Part shown: piece by piece, positions 49,402 through 56,926 of the stretch | How positions within the stretch are numbered: the first letter of the stretch is position 1 | Layout of the letters: each line of letters opens with the position of its first letter | Assembly (NCBI RefSeq): GCF_036013525.1 | Contig: NZ_CP107853.1 | Location: forward strand, 12,214,001-12,278,000 | DNA length: 64,000 nt | DNA from: Nonomuraea sp. NBC_00507 | GTDB taxonomy: Bacteria > Actinomycetota > Actinomycetes > Streptosporangiales > Streptosporangiaceae | Direction: 5' to 3' | Translations under genes and position numbers: made by a program | The notes under the pieces: generated by a model | What the model was told of the DNA's origin: nothing | Databases searched by the model: none | The model's input: only the letters and a program-made list of their open reading frames with translations

Positions 49402-50297
49402 GACAACTCCACGTCGGGCTCGCCGGTGGGGGCGAACCAGCGGATGTTCGCCATGGACGCCGTGCGCTCGCTCTCGGGCACCCACACGGCCTTGACCCGC
49501 ATGCCCTGGCGCACCTCGTGCGCGGGCACGTCGCCGGTCAGGGCGATGATGGGGATGTCGGCCCCGTCGAGCAGGATGTACGCCGACACGAAGGGCACTT
49601 CAGGGGCCCGCGGGTCGGGCAGGTTGTTGATGGCGAACGTGGTGATCGTGCCGGTGTCGGGAAGCTCGAGCGTGTCGGGGATGGCGTTGCCGCATTCCGG
49701 GCAGGCCGCGCGGTAGGGGACGTACACCTTGGCGCAGTGGTCGCAGCGACCGCCGAGGAAGACACCCCGCTCGATGCCCTCGAGGAAGACGCGGAGCGCG
49801 CCGCCTGCCTGGAGGCGGTACTCGGCACGCACCTGGGAGACGATCTGCGTGACCTCGGGGACGAAGTGCGCGATGTCGGTGATGTGCCCGGTGGGCTGGT
49901 CGCGCCACACGGGCCAGACCCGCATCCCGGTCTTCATCGCCTTGATGTGCTCGGGACACACCGCGTGCACCAGCGCCGTGTCGGCGCCGTCGAGCTTGAT
50001 CAGCGCCCAGGCGAAGGGCCGGTCCAGCGGATGACCGTCGAGGGGCTCGTGCACCCACGACCACGTGGTGACCGTGCCGGCCGGGCCGACCTCGACGTAC
50101 TCGCCGGTGACCGGCTCGCCGGTGGCGGGGTCGTACTCGAGGGGCGGCACCAGCACCCGGCCCTCCGCCGTCCGCGTCCCTACGATGCGGCGGGCGCGCA
50201 ACTCGCTCAGGAACCGGCCGACCACCGGCCCGGTCGAACGGGTGTAACCGCCGGGGAACTCCAGGACGTGCTGAGCGACCAGCGGATCAGATGGCAC
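49398..50297 (-). CDS. DUF35 OB-fold protein with zinc ribbon, two OB domains
   Basis: 299 residues. A central zinc ribbon (GRCDHCAKVYVPYRAACPEC) precedes a typical DUF35 OB fold (TITTFAINNLPDPRAPEVPF to VRQGMRVKAVWVPE). The N-terminal half carries a second, similar OB fold (TVTTWSWVHEPLDGHPLDRP to MKTGMRVWPVWRD), so the protein looks internally duplicated. DUF35 proteins are obligate partners of Cys-less thiolase-fold enzymes such as steroid aldolases. GTG 50297 has GGGAGGGA 8 bases upstream and overlaps the end of the acyl-CoA synthetase gene by 11 bases. Confidence 0.88.
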   Translation of the reverse strand: MPSDPLVAQHVLEFPGGYTRSTGPVVGRFLSELRARRIVGTRTAEGRVLVPPLEYDPATGEPVTGEYVEVGPAGTVTTWSWVHEPLDGHPLDRPFAWALIKLDGADTALVHAVCPEHIKAMKTGMRVWPVWRDQPTGHITDIAHFVPEVTQIVSQVRAEYRLQAGGALRVFLEGIERGVFLGGRCDHCAKVYVPYRAACPECGNAIPDTLELPDTGTITTFAINNLPDPRAPEVPFVSAYILLDGADIPIIALTGDVPAHEVRQGMRVKAVWVPESERTASMANIRWFAPTGEPDVELS

Positions 50298-51831
50298 GGT
50301 CGTGTCCCTCCCAGTAAGGGGCGCGGAGTTTGCGTTTGAGCAGCTTGCCGTTCGGCTCGCGGGGCATCTCGGCGATGAAGTCGACGCTCTTGGGCCACTT
50401 CATCCGGGCCAGCCGGCCCTCCAGCGAGGCCAGGAGCTCCGCGGCCAGCTCCGGGCCCGGCTCGACACCCGCCGCCGGCTCGACCACGGCCTTGATCTGC
50501 TCGCCCCACTCCTCGTCGGGGATGCCGAACACGGCCACGTCCGCCACCTTCGAGTGGATCATGAGCTCGTTCTCGATCTCGGCCGGGTAGATGTTCGCGC
50601 CGCCAGAGATGATCATGTCGGCCTTGCGGTCGCAGAGGTAGAGGAAACCGTCCTCGTCCAGGTATCCGATGTCGCCGACGGTGAAGAAGTCCTTGAGCCG
50701 GTTCGCGGCCGTCTTGGCGGGGTCGCCTTTGTACTCGAACGAGGCGCCCATCATCTTCATGTAGATCGTGCCCGTGGCGCCGGTGGGCACCGGCTCGCCC
50801 TGCTCGTCCACGATGAGCAGCTCGCTGATGGGCCAGGCCTTGCCGACCGTGCCCGGATGCGTCTTCCAGTCCCCGGGCGTGGCCAGGGTGCCGCCGCCCT
50901 CGGTGGCCGCGTAGTACTCGTAGACGCAGTCTCCCCACCAGTCCAACATCGCCCATTTCACGGGGATCGGACAGGGGGCGGCCGCGTGGATCATCCACGT
51001 GAGCGAGGACAGGTCGTACTGCTTGCGGGTCGGCTCGGGCAGCGCGAGCAGCCGCTTGAAATGCGTCGGCACCAGATGGGAGTTGGTGACGCGATGCCGC
51101 TCGCAGAGTCGCAGCAGCTCCTCGGCGTCCCACTTGTCCATGTAGACCAGCGTGTGCCCCATGTGCAGGGCCGTGCCGCCGAACTGGGTCACGGCGGTGT
51201 GGTAGCAGGGCGAGGTGACCAGGTGGGCGTTGGGCCGGCCCGGCGTGATGCCGAACAAGCCGAGCAAGAACGTCATGAGCTCAGCGGAGTCGTCCGGATC
51301 CAGGCCGCTCAGCGGGCGTTTGACGCCCTTGGGCTTGCCGGTGGTGCCCGACGTGTAGTGCATGGTGGCGCCGGCGGTGCGATCGGCAGGCGTGCTGTCG
51401 GGCCGTCCGTCGGTCAGCTCACTCGCCGCCCGGAATCCCGGCCCTTCTCCGAGGAGGAAGCGGCGATCCGGCTCGATGGCCCGCGCGCCCTCGGCCCCGG
51501 TCGCGGCGAAGCGGGGATGGACGAAGAACGCCTTGGCCTCGCTGTCGGAGACGATGTAGGCGATCTCCGAGCCGGTGAGGTGCCAGTTGACCGGCGTGTA
51601 GTACCAGCCGGCCTGCATCGCGGCCAGGTAGAGCACCAGGCCGTCGGCGCCGTTGGGCACCAGGCCGCAGATGCCGTCGCCGGGCTTGAGCCCGAGGTCG
51701 CGCAGGCCGTGGACGAGGCGGTTCGATCGGGCCAGGAGCTCGCCCGCGCGGTGCTCCGTGCCGTCGGGATCCACGGCCGCGATCCACTCGGGATCCGCCT
51801 GCGCGAGCCTCCAGAAACCGAGCGTGCCCAT
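50287..51831 (-). CDS. Acyl-CoA synthetase (AMP-forming)
   Basis: 514 residues. P-loop MHYTSGTTGKPKGVKRP, A5 EYYAATEGGGTL, A7 FFTVGDIGYLDEDGFLYLCD and the catalytic Lys in EPNGKLLKRKLRAP. First gene of the leftward operon; ATG 51831 has GGGAG 6 bases upstream. It would activate a carboxylic acid, probably a steroid or fatty intermediate given the neighbours. A KstR2-like palindrome and a KstR-like core lie in its promoter. Confidence 0.9.
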   Translation of the reverse strand: MGTLGFWRLAQADPEWIAAVDPDGTEHRAGELLARSNRLVHGLRDLGLKPGDGICGLVPNGADGLVLYLAAMQAGWYYTPVNWHLTGSEIAYIVSDSEAKAFFVHPRFAATGAEGARAIEPDRRFLLGEGPGFRAASELTDGRPDSTPADRTAGATMHYTSGTTGKPKGVKRPLSGLDPDDSAELMTFLLGLFGITPGRPNAHLVTSPCYHTAVTQFGGTALHMGHTLVYMDKWDAEELLRLCERHRVTNSHLVPTHFKRLLALPEPTRKQYDLSSLTWMIHAAAPCPIPVKWAMLDWWGDCVYEYYAATEGGGTLATPGDWKTHPGTVGKAWPISELLIVDEQGEPVPTGATGTIYMKMMGASFEYKGDPAKTAANRLKDFFTVGDIGYLDEDGFLYLCDRKADMIISGGANIYPAEIENELMIHSKVADVAVFGIPDEEWGEQIKAVVEPAAGVEPGPELAAELLASLEGRLARMKWPKSVDFIAEMPREPNGKLLKRKLRAPYWEGHDRAI

Positions 51832-51860
51832 ATGCACTCCCTCGCAGCGCCGGCAAAAAC

Positions 51861-51874
51861 AGGAACCTGTTCTC
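51861..51874. promoter_or_regulatory. KstR-like core in the acyl-CoA synthetase / hydratase promoter
   Basis: AGGAACCTGTTCTC contains the AACNNGTT core of the KstR consensus, but the flanking T and A are not conserved (6 of 8 fixed positions). Weak on its own; noted because two exact sites occur nearby. Confidence 0.35.
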
Positions 51875-51912
51875 GTTCGCTGGTGGGAGCGTATCCTGGG
51901 GCCGAAGTGCGT

Positions 51913-51926
51913 AGCAAGCGCTTGAT
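51913..51926. promoter_or_regulatory. KstR2-like operator
   Basis: AGCAAGCGCTTGAT matches the published KstR2 consensus AnCAAGnnCTTGnT exactly and holds a perfect 10-base palindrome. It lies between the divergent acyl-CoA synthetase and enoyl-CoA hydratase genes. Related TetR regulators of acyl-CoA metabolism share this motif, so the precise regulator is not fixed. Confidence 0.6.
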
Positions 51927-51946
51927 TAGAGACTTCGGAGGCATCC

Positions 51947-52756
51947 GTGGAGCTTCTGCTGATCAGCACCCCCCACTGCCGAGTGGAGCGCGACGGCCAC
52001 GTTCTCATCGTCACCATGAACCGGCCGGAGGCCCGCAACGCGCTCTCCTCGGACATGCTGATCGGCTTGGCCTCGGCGTGGGCGTACGCGTCGGCGGAGC
52101 CCGGGATCAGGGCGGCGATCCTGACGGGCGCGGAGGGCACGTTCTGCGCGGGCGCCGACCTCAAGGCCATGGGACAGCCGTCGGCGGACCCCGAGGTCCA
52201 GGCCAGGGCCGCGCAGATCCCCAACTTCCACTGGAAGGGCCTGCTGCGGGAAGACCTGCCCACCAAGCCGATCATCAGCGCGGTGGAGGGCTACGCGGTG
52301 GCCGGCGGGACCGAGCTGCTGGTGGGCACGGATCTGCGGGTGGTGGCGGAGTCGGCCACGCTGGGGTTGTTCGAGGCCAAGCGCGCGCTGTTCCCCATGG
52401 GCGGCAGCGCCGTCCGGCTGCCCCGGCAGATCCCGTACTGCCACGCCATGGACCTGCTGCTGACCGGCCGCGCGGTCACGGCGGCCGAGGCCCTGTCGAT
52501 GGGGCTGGTCAACCGCGTGGTCCCGGACGGCCAGGCGCTGGCGGCGGCCCGCGAGCTGGCCGACGACGTGGCCGCCTCCGGCCCGCTGGCGGTCCAGGCG
52601 ATCCTGCGCACGTACCGGGACACGCTGGGGCTTTCCGAGCCGGAGGCCCTGAAGGTCTCCGACGACCTCGGCTGGCCGGTCATCGGCTCCGAGGACGCCA
52701 AGGAGGGCACGCGCGCTTTCCGCGAGAAGCGCGCGCCGCGCTACGAGGGCCGTTGA
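51947..52756 (+). CDS. Enoyl-CoA hydratase/isomerase family protein
   Basis: 269 residues of the crotonase fold: VTMNRPEARNALSSDMLIGL, oxyanion loops GTFCAGADLKAMG and GYAVAGGTELLVGTDLRVVA, then LFPMGGSAVRLPRQIPY. The family hydrates 2-enoyl-CoA in beta-oxidation; in sequence and setting it resembles EchA19 of the steroid side-chain pathway. GTG 51947 has CGGAGG 7 bases upstream. Divergent from the acyl-CoA synthetase operon and convergent with the nitronate-monooxygenase-like gene. Confidence 0.9.
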   Translation: MELLLISTPHCRVERDGHVLIVTMNRPEARNALSSDMLIGLASAWAYASAEPGIRAAILTGAEGTFCAGADLKAMGQPSADPEVQARAAQIPNFHWKGLLREDLPTKPIISAVEGYAVAGGTELLVGTDLRVVAESATLGLFEAKRALFPMGGSAVRLPRQIPYCHAMDLLLTGRAVTAAEALSMGLVNRVVPDGQALAAARELADDVAASGPLAVQAILRTYRDTLGLSEPEALKVSDDLGWPVIGSEDAKEGTRAFREKRAPRYEGR

Positions 52757-52761
52757 GGCCG

Positions 52762-52795
52762 GCGACGGTCCCCGGCTTCGGCCGGAGACCGTCGC
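52762..52795. terminator. Hairpin with TTCG loop between convergent genes
   Basis: GCGACGGTCCCCGGC and GCCGGAGACCGTCGC pair at 14 of 15 positions around a TTCG tetraloop. It sits between the stops of two convergent genes and works in either direction, but has no T-run. Confidence 0.55.
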
Positions 52796-52797
52796 GC

Positions 52798-53904
52798 TCA
52801 GTCCTCAGTGATGCGCGAGAGCCGGTCGAGAGCCTCGCCGTACTCCTCCACCAGCCCGAACACCACGTCCTTCGTGGAGCGGACCTGGTTCATCACCCCG
52901 ATGATCTGCCCGGCGGGGAAGGTCGCCAGCTCGCTGGCGTCCGAGCGGCCGATGCGCCGCAGCGCGTCCGAGACCAGCATGAACTGCAGCGGCATCGGCA
53001 GCGTGCCCGGCGACTCCTCCGACTCCCACGCCTCCGTCCACTCGTTCTTGAGCAGCCGCGCCGGCTTGCCGGTCCAGCTGCGCGAGCGGACGGTGTCCCG
53101 GGAGGTGGCCTCCAGGATGCGGCGCTTGGCCATCTCCGGGGTGTCGGCCTCCTCGACGGTGAGCCACAACGAGCCCGTCCAGACGCCCTCCGCGCCCAGC
53201 GCCATCCCCGCCGCCATCTGGCGGCCGTTGCCGATGCCACCGGCGGCCAGGACGGGGACGTCCACGGCGTCCACCACCTGAGGGATCAGGACCATCGTGG
53301 AGATCTCACCGGTGTGGCCGCCGGCCTCCGTGCCCTGGGCGACCACCACGTCCACCCCGACCTCGACCTGCTTGAGCGCGTGGCGGGGCGTGGAGGCGAG
53401 GGCGGCGACCTTCACCCCGTGCGCGTGGGCCAGGTCCACGACGTCGGCGGGAGGCGGGCCAAGCGCGTTGGCCAGGAGCGCGATCGGGTGGCGCAGGGCC
53501 ACCTCGACCTGCGGGCGGGCGGTGGCGTCCGTCCAGCCCAGCAGGACCTTGCCGGCGTCGGCGTCCGAGGACAGGGGCGGCACGCCGTGCTTGGCCAGGA
53601 GGTTCTCGACGAACGAGCGGTGCCCGTCGGGAATCATCGACTGCAGGCGGCCCACCAGCTCCTCGGGCGCGAACTCGGCGCCCTCGTAGGACGCGGGCAT
53701 GACGACGTCCACGCCGTACGGCTTGCCGTCCACGTGGTCGTCGATCCATTTGAGCTCCATCTCGAGCTCTTCAGGCGTGAAGTAGAGAGCCCCGAGCACC
53801 CCCATACCGCCCGCGCGGCTGACGGCGGCCACCACATCCCTGCAGTGACTGAAGGCGAAGATCGGGAGCTCGATTCCGAACATGTCCGTGACACGTGTCC
53901 GCAT
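52798..53904 (-). CDS. Nitronate monooxygenase-like flavoprotein (NPD family)
   Basis: 368 residues, FMN-binding TIM barrel: AFSHCRDVVAAVSRAGGMGV, VVAQGTEAGGHTGEISTMVL, VPVLAAGGIGNGRQMAAGMA, then GVWTGSLWL. The extended C-terminus resembles the mycobacterial steroid-cluster homologue Rv3553. ATG 53904 is chosen; the upstream frame to 53940 would run through an exact KstR consensus match. Role in ring or side-chain degradation inferred from neighbours. Confidence 0.86.
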   Translation of the reverse strand: MRTRVTDMFGIELPIFAFSHCRDVVAAVSRAGGMGVLGALYFTPEELEMELKWIDDHVDGKPYGVDVVMPASYEGAEFAPEELVGRLQSMIPDGHRSFVENLLAKHGVPPLSSDADAGKVLLGWTDATARPQVEVALRHPIALLANALGPPPADVVDLAHAHGVKVAALASTPRHALKQVEVGVDVVVAQGTEAGGHTGEISTMVLIPQVVDAVDVPVLAAGGIGNGRQMAAGMALGAEGVWTGSLWLTVEEADTPEMAKRRILEATSRDTVRSRSWTGKPARLLKNEWTEAWESEESPGTLPMPLQFMLVSDALRRIGRSDASELATFPAGQIIGVMNQVRSTKDVVFGLVEEYGEALDRLSRITED

Positions 53905-53935
53905 GAGCCGACGATAAGTCGCGCACCCACCAAAC

Positions 53936-53949
53936 TGCAACGCGTTCTA
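53936..53949. promoter_or_regulatory. KstR-type operator, exact consensus match
   Basis: TGCAACGCGTTCTA matches TNNAACNNGTTNNA at every fixed position, 32 bases upstream of the nitronate-monooxygenase-like gene. Confidence 0.65.
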
Positions 53950-53977
53950 CTCTAGAACCTTTGGTCGGTCACTCTGA

Positions 53978-53991
53978 TGGAACGGGTTCTA
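53978..53991. promoter_or_regulatory. Second KstR-type operator, exact consensus match
   Basis: TGGAACGGGTTCTA matches TNNAACNNGTTNNA exactly, 42 bases (four helical turns) from the first site and overlapping the stop codon of the reductase gene. A perfect palindrome GTTCTA-ctc-TAGAAC (53944-53958) lies between the two. Confidence 0.65.
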
Positions 53992-54726
53992 ACGCGGCAT
54001 CCTGCGCCACAGGGCGCGGGGCAGCAGCCGCAGCACCCCGAAGACCGGCCCGAGCGCGCGCGGCACCCAGACGGAGGACGTGCCCTCGCGCAGCGCCCGC
54101 ACCGTGGCCGCGGCCACCTGCCGGGGCGTGGAGGACAGCGGGGCAGGGGTGAGCCCTTTCGTCATCCGGCCGATCACGAAGCCCGGCCGCACGATCAGCA
54201 CTCGGGCGCCCGACCCGTGCAGGGCGTCGCCCAGTCCTTGAGCGAACCCGTCGAGCCCGGCCTTGGCCGAGCCGTACACGAAGTTGGCCTTGCGGACCCG
54301 CGCGCCCGCCACGGACGACAACATCACCAGCGTGCCGTGTCCCTGCTCGCGCAGCACCCCGGCCGCGTGCAGCCCCACCGACACGTGGGCGCCATAGTTG
54401 ACCGCCACGTCCCGGGCTGCGGCCGCCGGGTCGGCGTCGTAGTCCGCCTGGCTCCCCAGCACGCCGAACCCCGAGATCACCACGTCGAGATCGCCGACCA
54501 GCTCCACCGCCTTGTCGAAGACGGCGCCGTGCCCGTAGACGTCCAGCGCGTCGAACGGCAGGACGTGGACCTCCGCGCCCAGCGCGGGCGGGACGAACTC
54601 GCCGCGCACGGCCAGCACCACCCGGCTCGCGCCCTGGGCCACCAGCAGCCGGACGATCTCCAGGCCGATCTCGCTGCGCCCGCCGAGCAGCAGCACGGTG
54701 TCGACGGCGCCGAGAGCGTTCTTCAC
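53989..54726 (-). CDS. dprE2: Decaprenylphosphoryl-2-keto-arabinose reductase (DprE2-like SDR)
   Basis: 245 residues of the short-chain dehydrogenase fold. NAD(P) site VLLLGGRSEIGLEIVRLL, catalytic Ser/Tyr/Lys block LSSVAGARVRKANFVYGSAK and a C-terminal ALGPVFGVLRLLPRALWRRM typical of DprE2. Reduces the 2'-keto sugar made by DprE1 to decaprenyl-phosphoryl-arabinose. GTG 54726 overlaps the stop of dprE1 (GTGA). End of the operon DUF3068-ubiA-dprE1-dprE2. Confidence 0.9.
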   Translation of the reverse strand: MKNALGAVDTVLLLGGRSEIGLEIVRLLVAQGASRVVLAVRGEFVPPALGAEVHVLPFDALDVYGHGAVFDKAVELVGDLDVVISGFGVLGSQADYDADPAAAARDVAVNYGAHVSVGLHAAGVLREQGHGTLVMLSSVAGARVRKANFVYGSAKAGLDGFAQGLGDALHGSGARVLIVRPGFVIGRMTKGLTPAPLSSTPRQVAAATVRALREGTSSVWVPRALGPVFGVLRLLPRALWRRMPR

Positions 54727-56042
54727 AGCCGGAGCCTCCTGGCCAGGTCGGAGCGGAACAGCCCGGCGGGATCGGCCTCGTCCCTGATCCGCCGCCACTG
54801 CTCCAGCCCGGGATACATCGCCGCCATCATGTCAGCGCGCAGCCGCGAGTCCTTGGCCAGGTAGACCCGTCCGCCGACCTCGGCGACCTGCCGGTCGAAG
54901 CCGCGGAGCAGGCCAGCGAGGCCGCGCTGCCCGACGGGGATGTCCAGGGCCAGAGTCCAGCCGGGCATGGGGAACGACAGCAGCCCGCCCGACTCCGGCC
55001 CGAACCTCTTGAGCACGGTGAGGAACGACACGGTGCCGTGCGCCGACAACGACCCGACGATGTCGCGCAGGGTGTCCTCAGCGCCGAAGGGCACCACGAA
55101 CTGGTACTGGACGAAGCCTCGCGAGCCGTAGACGCGGTTCCAGTCCTCGACGAAGTCGAGCGGGTGGAAGAACGGCGCGATGCCCTGCACGATGGTCCGG
55201 CGCCGCGGCGCCTTGCGATACCAGACCTCGTTGAACGCGCGCACACTCAGCCTGTTGAGCAGCCCGCCTGGCACCCATGCAGGAGCCCGCAGCAGCGCGC
55301 CCGGCGCGAAGGCCGGCGGCTCCTTCCCTTCAGCACGTGGCAGGTGATCGCCCCTGGTGAGCACGCTGCGCCCCATCGCACGGCCGCGGGCGAGCAGGTC
55401 GATCCAGGCCACCGTGTAGCGGTAGCGGTCGTCGGTGGCCGCCATGGTCGCCAGCGTCTCGTCCAGGTCGCCGGTCCGCTGCACGTCCACCCGCATGAGG
55501 GAGGTCTCGACGGGCACGCAGGCGAACGTGGCCTCGGCGATCACCCCGGTCAGCCCCATGCCGCCGACGGTGGCCCAGAAGAGCGGATCACCGGGGCGCA
55601 GCGTGCGGACCGTCCCGCCGGCGGTCACCAGGGTGAGCGAGCGGACGTGCGCGCCGAAGGAGGAGTCGCGGTGGTGGTTCTTGCCGTGCACGTCGGCCGC
55701 TATGGCGCCGCCGACGGTGACGTGCCGGGTGCCCGGGCTGACCGGGACGAACCAGCCCCGGGGGACGAGCGCCGTCATCAGGTCGTGCAGGCTGACCCCG
55801 CCGGAGGCGGTCACCAGGCCGGCCGCCTCGTCAAAGGTCCACGTGTCCAGGCCGGTGCAGTCGAGGACGAGGCCGCCGGCGTTCTGTGCGGCGTCGCCGT
55901 ACGACCTGCCCAGGCCGCGCGCCACCGCGCCCCGCCGTGGCGCTGAGGCCACCAGCTCGCTCAGGTGCTCGACGGAGCGGGGCCGCGCGAGCGTGGCCGG
56001 CGTGGGCGCCGTGCCCCCCCAGCCGGTCAGGAACGTCGTCAT
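54723..56042 (-). CDS. dprE1: Decaprenylphosphoryl-ribose 2'-oxidase (DprE1-like)
   Basis: 439 residues, FAD-linked oxidase. FAD-binding GLGRSYGDAAQNAGG, IAADVHGKNHHRDSSFG (conserved His), WATVGGMGLTGVIAEATF, and C-terminal MPGWTLALDIPV and YLAKDSRLRADMMAAMYPGL with the catalytic Lys397. It oxidises the ribose 2'-OH of decaprenyl-phosphoryl-ribose. The residue equivalent to M. tuberculosis Cys387 (in GWNxCVD), which benzothiazinones attack covalently, is Ala365 (GWTLALD). ATGA overlap with ubiA. Confidence 0.92.
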   Translation of the reverse strand: MTTFLTGWGGTAPTPATLARPRSVEHLSELVASAPRRGAVARGLGRSYGDAAQNAGGLVLDCTGLDTWTFDEAAGLVTASGGVSLHDLMTALVPRGWFVPVSPGTRHVTVGGAIAADVHGKNHHRDSSFGAHVRSLTLVTAGGTVRTLRPGDPLFWATVGGMGLTGVIAEATFACVPVETSLMRVDVQRTGDLDETLATMAATDDRYRYTVAWIDLLARGRAMGRSVLTRGDHLPRAEGKEPPAFAPGALLRAPAWVPGGLLNRLSVRAFNEVWYRKAPRRRTIVQGIAPFFHPLDFVEDWNRVYGSRGFVQYQFVVPFGAEDTLRDIVGSLSAHGTVSFLTVLKRFGPESGGLLSFPMPGWTLALDIPVGQRGLAGLLRGFDRQVAEVGGRVYLAKDSRLRADMMAAMYPGLEQWRRIRDEADPAGLFRSDLARRLRL

Positions 56043-56926
56043 GTGTAGATCCCCAAGGCCACCAGCACGATCAGCCCGGCGGCGAACAGCAGGGTCGGCC
56101 GGTCGCGGGCCGCCAGCTCCTCGGGCTCCTCGCCCCTCCCCCGGTCCACCAGCAGATTATGCCGGAGCACGAGCAGGAGGAACGGGATGATGCTGAGCCC
56201 GTAGAAGAGGTCCGCGTGCGCGTTGAGCGCCCACAGGCAGTACGTCACGATCATCGCGCCCGAGCACATGATCCGGACCTGGGCCAGGTAGGCGGGAGAG
56301 TAGGCGGCCAGCGTCGCGCGGGTCCCCGTCACGCCCTGGGTCCGCAGCTCCGCCTCGCGCTTGCCCACCACCAGTTGCAGGGCCGCCAGCGAGATGACCA
56401 CCAGGAACCATCCGGTCACCGGCACGTCCACCGCCACGGCCCCGGCGTAGGCCCTGATCACGTGGCACCCGGCGACCGCGATCAGGTCCACGACCTCCTG
56501 GTGCTTGAGCCACACCGTGTACGACAGCGTCAGCGCCACGTAGCCGGCGACCACGGCCGGCGACTGCCAGCTCCCGGTGAGCGCGGCCACCGCGGGCGCC
56601 AGGATCAGCAGGGCGACGCCGGTCACCCGGGCCGTCCGCACGGACACCTCACCCGCCGCGATCGGCCGGTGCCGCTTACGCGGGTGCAGCCGGTCGGCTT
56701 CCACGTCGGCGGCGTCGTTGAGCAGGTAGGCGCCGCTCGCCGCCAGGCAGAACGCGACGAAGACCAATAACGTCGCGAGCAGGCTGCCCGGCTCACCCAG
56801 CACCCCGGCGGCCGTGGGCGCGGCCAGGACCAGCACGTTCTTCACCCACTGGCGCGGCCTGGCCGCTCTGAGTAACGCGAGCGCGGGCGCGGCCGTGCGG
56901 GGCCGCGACACCACGCCTTGGCTCAT
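56039..56926 (-). CDS. ubiA: Decaprenyl-phosphate phosphoribosyltransferase (UbiA-like)
   Basis: 295 residues, eight to nine hydrophobic helices, with RPRQWVKNVLVLAAP and the prenyl-diphosphate motif YLLNDAADVEADRLHPRKR (NDxxDxxxD) and a second LSYTVWLKHQEVVDL. It transfers 5-phosphoribose from PRPP to decaprenyl phosphate, the first step to decaprenyl-phosphoryl-arabinose. ATG 56926 overlaps the DUF3068 stop (ATGA), and its own stop overlaps dprE1. Confidence 0.92.
   Translation of the reverse strand: MSQGVVSRPRTAAPALALLRAARPRQWVKNVLVLAAPTAAGVLGEPGSLLATLLVFVAFCLAASGAYLLNDAADVEADRLHPRKRHRPIAAGEVSVRTARVTGVALLILAPAVAALTGSWQSPAVVAGYVALTLSYTVWLKHQEVVDLIAVAGCHVIRAYAGAVAVDVPVTGWFLVVISLAALQLVVGKREAELRTQGVTGTRATLAAYSPAYLAQVRIMCSGAMIVTYCLWALNAHADLFYGLSIIPFLLLVLRHNLLVDRGRGEEPEELAARDRPTLLFAAGLIVLVALGIYT

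Noticed and set aside
50302..53955. 1217-codon open frame on the plus strand
   Set aside because: It spans four well-supported genes on both strands, has no motifs, and is explained by GC-rich codon bias.
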